From Plasmodium malariae (Eukaryota; Apicomplexa; Aconoidasida; Haemosporida; Plasmodiidae): a DNA stretch of 64,000 nt. Shown in pieces: positions 56,839 through 64,000 of the stretch. The position numbers and the translations under genes are program-made. The notes under the pieces are model-generated. The model saw only the letters and a program-made list of their open reading frames with translations, did no database searches and had not been told where the DNA came from. Numbering within the stretch: the first letter of the stretch is position 1; each line of letters opens with the position of its first letter. The DNA lies in the NCBI RefSeq assembly GCF_900090045.1, contig NC_041783.1, forward strand, positions 1,870,001 to 1,934,000, in the 5' to 3' direction.

Positions 56839-59800
56839 TTACTGTATTTTATTATTCACTTGGTTACATTTCTCTGGATCATTTATTTTATATTTGATTC
56901 TTGTGGCAAATCCGTTAATATCCTTTTTAACTAAAGAGGTAAAGGAATCCTGTTTTGTATTTTTCAGTCTTCTAATTTTTAGAAGATTTATGTTAATTCT
57001 TTTTGTCATTTTTTTTAATTTCCACTCGTTTAGTTTTTTGATGAATTTTTCTTTTTTCTCATTTTGTTTTAGTTCCTTGTACTTTTTTTCAATATCCTTT
57101 ATGTTCTGAATATTTTCCTTAATTTTTTTTTTTTTTTTTTTCCTTTCACATGATTCAGACATCATTTTTTGTTGCATTTTACCTGACTGTTCATAACAAT
57201 TAACCAAAACGTCTTGATTTTTTTTTTTTTTTTTTTTTTCCTCAATTTGTATTAATTCTGCTCTTTCATTTGATCTTCCTCCTAATGTACTTTTGTTCGT
57301 ACCATAGTTATTTCTTTTTTTTTTATCCTTTCCAATAAAATTGTGGTAAGTATATTCATCAGAGAGGCTGGTGAAATTCATTTTTTTTTTTGAATGGTAA
57401 CTTCTGTTAATTATACATTTTATTTTCCTTTCTTCCTGCTCATTTTCCATTTTCTGTTCATATTTTTTGAAGGTCTTTTTTAAGCGGTTTATTTCTTTAG
57501 TTAAACGTTCTTTCTTTTTTTCTACAGTTAACTTAAAGGAGCATTCTTCAGTATTGTAATATCGTTTTACATGTTGATTTTTTGCGATAATTGATGTCTT
57601 ACTGAGTTCATTTTTTTCCGTGCGCATATTTTTATCTGAGGAATAATTTTTTCGCACCGAAAAATCGTCATATGTAAAGAAGCTGCTTATGTCGAGGAAT
57701 CTTCTAATATTTTTTACGAACTTTAATGAATTGCTTGTTTTTAATATATTGTTCGTGTTTTCATCATTTTTGGTATTTTTATAATTAATAAAAGGGAAAG
57801 ATGGAGATATACTATGAGTAGGCATCACGTATGATGAAACACCATGGTTTGGTAGTACATTTTTTCCTTTGAACTTTAATTTGAGCCTCTTTGAAGCTTC
57901 TTTACTTTTTTGCAGTTCATTTTTTGGCGGTTCATATTTTGGCAGTTCACTTTTTGGATGTTCATTTTGTGGATGTTCTTTTTGTGAATGTTCATTTTTT
58001 GGATGTTCATTTTTTGGATGTTCACTTTTTGGATGTTCTTTTTGTGGATGTTCTTTTTGTGGATGTTTATTTTTTGGATGTTCATTTTTTGGATGTTCAT
58101 TTTTTGGATGTTCATTTTTTGCATGTTCATTTTTTGCATGTTCATTTTTTGCATGTTCATTTTTTGCATGTTTATTTTTTGGATGTTCATTTTTTGGATG
58201 TTCATTTTTTGGATGTTCATTTTTTGGATGTTCATTTTTTGGATGTTCATTTTTTCTCAATTCAATGCACTTGTTTATTTTCGCATAATGAGTATTATCG
58301 GGGAGGGAATTGTTGTAAATATTTATGTCCAATGTCCGTTCTGCATTTCTTTTCACTTTGTCTTTTTCTATGAGCTCATTATGTATTGAATTTGTTACAA
58401 TAGCATTTAACTCTTTGGAAAAAAGAATATTTTTCAATTCGATGTATAACTCTTCTTGTGCTACTATTTTAACCTTCTTTAGAATGTTGTATTTTAATTT
58501 TCTATTTAGCAATAGAGAGTAAACATTTTTGTACTTGTGAAACTTATTAATGTTCAAGTTGCTACATATATTCCGCAGACTTAATTGACATAAACATTTG
58601 CATTTAACTAGGAATGAAAAGAGCAAAAGATCGTATGGGCATTTGGAGCTAACGAAAATGGTGAATTTGTTATATATATATTCCTTATAATATTTTTTGA
58701 AGTTTTTTAGCTCTATTAAATAAATGTCTAAAATATTTTTAAAGATAAATAATTTTTTAAAATGAACATTTAAGTAAGATATTAATTTGGTAAAAAAATT
58801 TGAAAAAAAATTTACTTGTTCTTCATTTAAGTAGTCTTGTATTATATTATTGTTTATGTCTTTTATTTGCATGTAGGAACTTTGTATTTCTATAACACCT
58901 TCAAACAGATAGCTGGAAAACGTTTTCACAAAATATATGTAGCCCTTAACTATCTGATGATTATATTTTATGAATGATAGAGCAGAACTCTGTGATTTTA
59001 CCAGTTGAAAAATAGCACTATATATATTAGTTAAATGTAAGAAAAAATTCATTAATTTTCTTTTTATTCCTATTATTGTAGTATTTTTTTTATTACTAAG
59101 AAGTTGTAATATAGGAATGAGATTTGATATCGCTACTAATATATCATTCATATGTATGTTCATGTTATTTATTTGTACTATTATATCATTTACTTCTATT
59201 GAAAACTTATTCATTTTATTTTTAACTCTTACAAAAGTAAATAGAGCCAAAAAATTTTCCACATTTAAACAACTACTTACCATTTCGTAAATATGCTCCT
59301 TTTCAGCTCTGGATGATAAACCGTTGCAGTACTTTTTTATTATATCATCTTTTTTGAAACTGCCCGATTTTTCTTCTTCATTAACAATCATTATTTTAAA
59401 CATTTTACTGTGCTCTTCTAATATGTCCAAGTCAACAGCAAATTTGCAAATTTTCACTTCATTCTCTGCATATAAATATACGAAAACATTTTCCTTGCAC
59501 TTTTTTAGCTTTATTTCTACAACTAGTTTCTTTATATATTCACTATTGTTTGTTTGACTAACTTCACTCCTAGGTATTTTATTTTTTTGTTTGTTTACCA
59601 TTTTGCTTTTGTTACATTGGGTCGATTTTTTTCTACCATCAGTTGTAGACACACCCTTTCGACTTTCCATATTGCACGTAATACTGTAATCGCCTACAGA
59701 ACTTTTACACTCCCCCTTACTTGTTATCGTAAGATTGATATTCCTTTTATTATCTTTCTTTAAACTAATCAAGTGGTTTAACATATGCTCCATTTTAATA

Positions 59801-62800
59801 TACACAGAACTGACGCTTCGTTCATGTTTATTTGTCACGTTCTGTTGAGAACAGCTTGTGTTGTGTAGAGTTGGATCTACATCTAACTGCGCAGTTGGAA
59901 GCTTGTTATATTTCCTGTTTGATTTTTTTTTATTATCCCCATTTTCATCTTTTTCTTTACTTATCATTACAGTATTACTGTTGCTGTTCCTGCTGCTTCT
60001 ATTACTCTTTGTATGAGCAGTGATGGGATGAGACGATTTGTCTTTTGCTGCTTTGTATGTTCTAGATCCTATATCACCGTCCATTTGCTTTGAAGAAAAT
60101 CTACCTATATAGCGACTAGGGCAGCAGTTATCAGTGCAATCACTAGAACATTTATCAGAGTAATCGTTAGAGTAATTAGAGAACTCAGTGATACCATTCG
60201 GATGGGCATCTTGGTGTCCATTTCCATACGCACTCGCAGTAGAATATCTTCTGTTATTATTTGTACAAACCTTTTTCTTAGTACAACAAACGGCTTCTAC
60301 TCTTTTATTTGTAGCTTTGACAGAATTCTCTCTCTTATCCTGGTTGCTCATGTCTTCAAGATTTGCACGTATTACATTATCCGAACCATTTCTTTTCCCC
60401 AAGTTGCATATATCATCATTATTATTGATACCATTTTCAACGATATTTTTATTGATATCATGTTGGCATGGTGCAATTATCATCAACTGATTGTTTAGCT
60501 TTTTTCTCTTTGTACAAATTATATTGTGCATATTCTTTTTATGGTACTTACTATTCATATATTCTTGTAGCCATTTTTTCTTCTCCTTGAGCATATTATT
60601 CTGATTGGTAAAATTTTTTTTTTTTTTTTTTTTTAAAATATTTTTATCATATATGGTAAAATTTTTTCTATTATTATTTTTAAAAATTGTACTTTTTTTA
60701 AATTTCCTATTTTGTTTTCGTCCCTTATTAAATATAGAAATTTTATTTTTAGTATAACAAAAATGAAGAATTGTTCCTTTCTTTTTCTTTTTTTTTTTTA
60801 CCTGCACATTTGTTGTTTTTTGATGAACATTGGATAAGCAAACGTAGCTTGAGAAATATGGCAGGGATAAATTAAAATGGAGGGAAGGAAAAATTGCGTG
60901 TTCCGCTGTTCCATCTTTTCTGTTCATTCGATAGCGTTTGTTGTATTCGTTGTATTCGTTGTACTCGTTGTGTGTGTTCGTTTTGTTCAACCTGTTCGTT
61001 CTATTATCGCTATCATTTCCCTCTAAACGATCGGCACTTCCCGAGTGACTTCTCTTCAGCAAGAAGGGTACATATACTGTATCTTTTTCAATTTGAGTAC
61101 TTTTCCCTAGATTAATATTTTCATGTTCTCGTACATCTTCACCTATGCTCACATCTGAATTGGGATGTGCTTCATATTTGTTCACATTTCTCTGCTCCTC
61201 AAAAATATCAAACTTGGTTGATGTTAAATTGTTCAGAACCAGCTCGACTTGGTCCTTATAAACGTAACTCTCTTCCCGAGTTAGGCTTCCCTTGTGAGCA
61301 GGAACTTCATTTTTTGAAAATCTGCTGGCCACATTTTTGGAAAAATCTTCAGGTACATTGGTGTGCACATTTGGGCGCAAATCTGTGGTTACGTTGAGGT
61401 GCATATCTAAGTTCATGTTCATTCTAAAGGACTCATCGTCATGGTTCTCATTCTGAATACAGTCTTTTATATTAACAGTATCACAAATGTGCTTTTCTGT
61501 TAATTTATATATTCGATTAATGGAATTATTCTGCACTAAATTAGAATGTTCAGTTGTACCATTTTCCATACTCAGAGGAATGATGTCGTAAATAGTTTCT
61601 CTTCCTCTAAAGTAGTTTTCTTCTCTCGAGGAAATTGAATCACAGGAGTTACTGGTAGTACTTTGTGTGCTCATACTACTATCAATAACAGTGCGGTTGT
61701 CTAACCCGTTATGCAGTACGTTATTGTTGAGAATCTTATTGCAGTTGCTTATTAACTCCTTAATGGATTCATTAATAGAAAAATAGTTAGATATAAAAGT
61801 GTTCTCCGTGAAACTGTTTACACAAAAATCGCTAGCGACAAAATTGTCCGCCGAAAATATGGTCAACTCCTCGTTATTCAAGTACGAATCAATTATATTC
61901 CGGTGAACATTTACGAATGGGGTATTCTGTTTCCCCTCTTCCTCTATAATGTTACTCACCTTCGTGCTACACTTTGAGAGGGTAAGACCATTGCTAAAGT
62001 GGACACAATCAACTGAGTTGGCCGAGCTGACCGAGTTGGCAGAGTTGGCCGAGTTGACCGAGTTGACCGAGTTGGCCGAGTTGACCGAGCTCGCCAAGAT
62101 GGTCGAGTTACCTCGATGTTCTCTTAATATATTAGCATGATCTCTTGTTGCACCTTCATTTGTATCGTTTTTCTTAACCATTTTAGTGAAGGTAGAATTT
62201 TCATTTCTCTCGTTTAAGCACTGTTTTCCTTTATGTATTTTTTCCTTTTTTCTCTGTGGACGTTCATTTGACTCATTGGTAAATATTTTTTCTTTTTTTC
62301 TTCTTTTTTTCCTGAATAGGGTATATTTATTTTTCTTTATCACTTTTGACCACATCTTGGTACTAACTTTTTCGTCTATCATTTTTTTCTTATTAAGCAA
62401 GAGAAGTAATTTTTTCGCAATTTTTCTTCTCCTAAAAAAACTTGAATAACTGGCGTTGATAATTTTGAGGTTAGAAATGCTATTATTATTTTGGGGCTGA
62501 TGAAAAGGGCTTCTCAACAGTGTTTCTCCTGATAAACGTTTTAATGAGTCGTTCTTTTTATAATTTTTAAAATTATTTGCTATTCTGCAGTTCTTCGTAT
62601 TCTCCTTACACTCACCATTTTGTATATATAATGACTCATTGGACAAATTTTTAAAGTGGAAGATTTTTTTTTGAAATAGACGAATAATATTATTGTAGTT
62701 TACTCTTTTGAGAAAGCTATTAAGCGATTTATGTAAATATGCATCATCATTGTTGTTACTATTTTTAACATTTGTTTCTTTGTTCGAATCATGTTCATAT

Positions 62801-63268
62801 ATATTATGAAAATATTTTGGAGAGTTAATTAAATCGCTTTTTTTTTTTTTTTTTTTTTATATTTTTGGACATGTTAATTTTTGTTCTTTTAATATCTTCA
62901 AATATATAACTTGTGCTATCTTCAATTACACTTACAGGATAATTATGTTTCCCCATGATATCACTACAACGTTCTAAATCTTCCAAATTTTCCTCATTTT
63001 CTGTAATTTCCCCATATTCCATATTTTCCACATTTTCTACATTTTCTAACATTTCAAAGTTTTCAATTTCATCCTCTTCATTACCTGAACGTGTTAAGGT
63101 ATTATTATATGATAAACAGCACATGGAGTTAGAAAATGAGTAGTGGGTTATGTGTGTAATTCTTTCCTTGGAACTATCCAACTTTTTGGCACAGTTGATA
63201 CGTGTCTTTTCTCTATTTCCGTTCTCATCTTTTATACAGTTGCTATATATTTTGTCAAGAATAGGCAT
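56839..63268 (-). CDS. Very large protein of unknown function, split by a poly-A frame change
   Basis: The main open frame is 56839-62646 (1935 codons). The same frame continues without a stop, though without a Met, upstream to about 62838. There a run of 21 A (plus-strand T, 62838-62858) separates it from an upstream frame starting with ATG at 63268. The two differ by one base, so together they would make an about 2140-residue protein. Most of it is Asn/Lys/Ser-rich. A compact, ordered, hydrophobic block at about residues 1090-1460 of the main frame (KFAVDLDILEEHSKMFKIMI ... LLLFSFLVKCKCLCQLSLRN) is probably the conserved domain. A PKNEH repeat (57930-58255) follows, then coiled-coil-like basic sequence. 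No TM, signal peptide or recognised family. Confidence 0.7.
57930..58255 (-). repeat. 15-bp coding repeat (PKNEH) in the large unknown gene
   Basis: About 20 tandem units coding P/A-K-N-E-H with QKEH, NKH and SEH variants. A central block uses AKNEH instead of PKNEH. Both strands and all frames are open, so several long ORFs here are shadows. Confidence 0.94.
62010..62100 (-). repeat. 9-bp coding repeat (SVN/SAN) in the large unknown gene
   Basis: AACTCGGTC / AACTCGGCC-type units encode Asn-Ser-Val/Ala, with GAGTTGGCC on the plus strand. Confidence 0.92.
62838..62858 (-). other. A21 tract at the frame junction of the large unknown gene
   Basis: A 21-base A run on the coding strand. Upstream the frame reads NMSKNI then Lys; downstream the other frame reads SDLINSPKYFHNIYE. 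The downstream sequence from here to 62646 is coding in character but has no start codon of its own. Confidence 0.7.
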
Positions 63269-64000
63269 TTAACTAAAGGAGGATCTTCTAAATAGGCATA
63301 TAATAATCTATATGTGTAAGTTAAAATAATTTTTTCTACTTATTAATTGTGTCTGTTGCAATAAAAAATGTGGGTACACAAATATATATGTTTGTACACA
63401 AGTATATACGTTGGTACGCAAGTATATATGTTGGTACGCAAGTATATATGTTGGTACGCAAGTATATATGTTGATGAACAAATATGTACATTGGTACGCA
63501 AACATGCATGGGCGTACCTATGTGAAACTTAACGTATAAATATGTTTGCCACAAAGATAAATGAGAGGGAATACAAGCAAAAAAGGAACTTCAGGAAAAG
63601 TACACAAAGTGACAGTGATATGGGGAAAATGTGTGGTGCGAAGGAATATAAATGTGCAAGTACATGCATGTGTGTACAAACTTATGTACATAGCACTCAC
63701 AGGTGTGCGCAAGTGTGGTGAAGATATCTACTTTTCCATCAACTTGTACATACAAAAAAAAAAAAAAATGAGAAAAATGGAAATAAGTGAAATGAAAAAA
63801 ATTGAGTTAAATTTGAGCAAATCTAAGTAAATTTAGACATATTGATGCATACTGTTACGTATTGTTACAAATTTAAAAATATGAAAAACAAAAAAAAAAA
63901 AAAAAAATATAGCATGTGAAAGTGAAATATTGCATATGTTAAATGATAAGAGGAAATAAAAATGAATATGCAGTAAATACATATTAACTGTGGAAAAAAA
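63269..64000. other. Upstream flank of the large unknown gene
   Basis: It holds a 20-bp array and A tracts. A plus-strand frame (63561-63830) has no recognisable feature. No gene is supported. Confidence 0.6.
63375..63515. repeat. 20-bp array (GGTACGCAAGTATATATGTT)
   Basis: Six to seven copies, degenerating at the left (GTTTGTACACAAGTATATAC) and right (GATGAACAAATATGTACATT), about 110 bp upstream of the ATG of the large minus-strand gene. Confidence 0.9.

Noticed and set aside
57869..58389. Plus-strand Cys/Phe/Gly and Val/His/Phe repeat frames
   Set aside because: Antisense shadows of the PKNEH coding repeat in the large minus-strand gene.
63561..63830. 89-codon plus-strand frame as a gene
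   Set aside because: No features, ends in a Lys/Met-rich simple stretch, and lies in the promoter side of the large minus-strand gene.
1..64000. tRNA, rRNA or snoRNA genes
   Set aside because: I found no tRNA T-arm/A-box pattern, rRNA-like conserved stretch or clear C/D box pair; this was a visual scan only, and a covariance-model scan would be needed to exclude them.
1..64000. Subtelomeric variant antigen genes or telomere repeats
   Set aside because: No recognisable antigen-family signature or TTYAGGG-type repeats; the gene content is core housekeeping.

Overview
The window looks like a core, internal piece of a nuclear chromosome from a malaria parasite (Plasmodium). It is extremely AT-rich with very long poly-A/poly-T tracts. 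Its proteins carry Asn/Lys/Ser/Glu-rich low-complexity inserts, and its small introns follow the GTAAGT...(T)n-AG pattern. The gene set is a eukaryotic housekeeping set that includes an apicomplexan eta-type carbonic anhydrase. No subtelomeric multigene family could be named. The dense short tandem repeats and single-digit intron sizes do not fix the species; P. malariae/P. ovale-like parasites are my guess, from recollection of base composition only.

Layout, left to right. 1-2836: no gene seen. 2837-6045 (-): seven-exon PCH2/TRIP13 AAA+ ATPase. 9035-11476 (+): unknown acidic/Ser-rich protein. 12729-14576 (-): adrenodoxin (ferredoxin) reductase. 16099-22842 (-): TRAPPC10-type TRAPP II subunit. 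25521-27480 (+): four-exon EMC8/9 subunit. 28981-31296 (+): eta-class carbonic anhydrase. 31936-32157 (-): small two-TM protein resembling DPM2. 32269-33605 (-): four-exon V-ATPase subunit F. 35583-37585 (-): HIRIP3-like DEK_C + CHZ protein, apparently with a 4-nt coding first exon. 40973-42127 (+): XRCC2-like RecA-fold protein. 44430-45220 (+): small two-exon Met/Tyr/Gly-rich protein ending in Cys-Cys. 47592-54582 (+): five-exon unconventional myosin with large motor-loop inserts. 56839-63268 (-): very large unknown protein interrupted by a one-base frame change in a poly-A tract. Between the last two lies a block of broken, cysteine-containing reading frames (56000-56720, -).

Functional themes: meiosis/recombination (PCH2, XRCC2-like), chromatin (HIRIP3-like), the secretory pathway (TRAPPC10, EMC8, DPM2-like, V-ATPase F), mitochondrial Fe-S/electron transfer (adrenodoxin reductase), CO2/bicarbonate chemistry, and motility/transport (myosin). 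As usual in Plasmodium there is no operon structure, so neighbours are not assumed to cooperate.

The most striking non-gene structure is the set of tandem repeat arrays in introns and intergenic DNA, each with its own unit (8, 10, 11, 15, 16, 18, 20 and 121 bp). Several are open in one or more frames and imitate genes. One about 850-bp array fills a myosin intron with no stop codon, so splicing there must be defined from protein logic rather than from reading frame. Exon boundaries below were derived by hand from splice signals, phase and family conservation.
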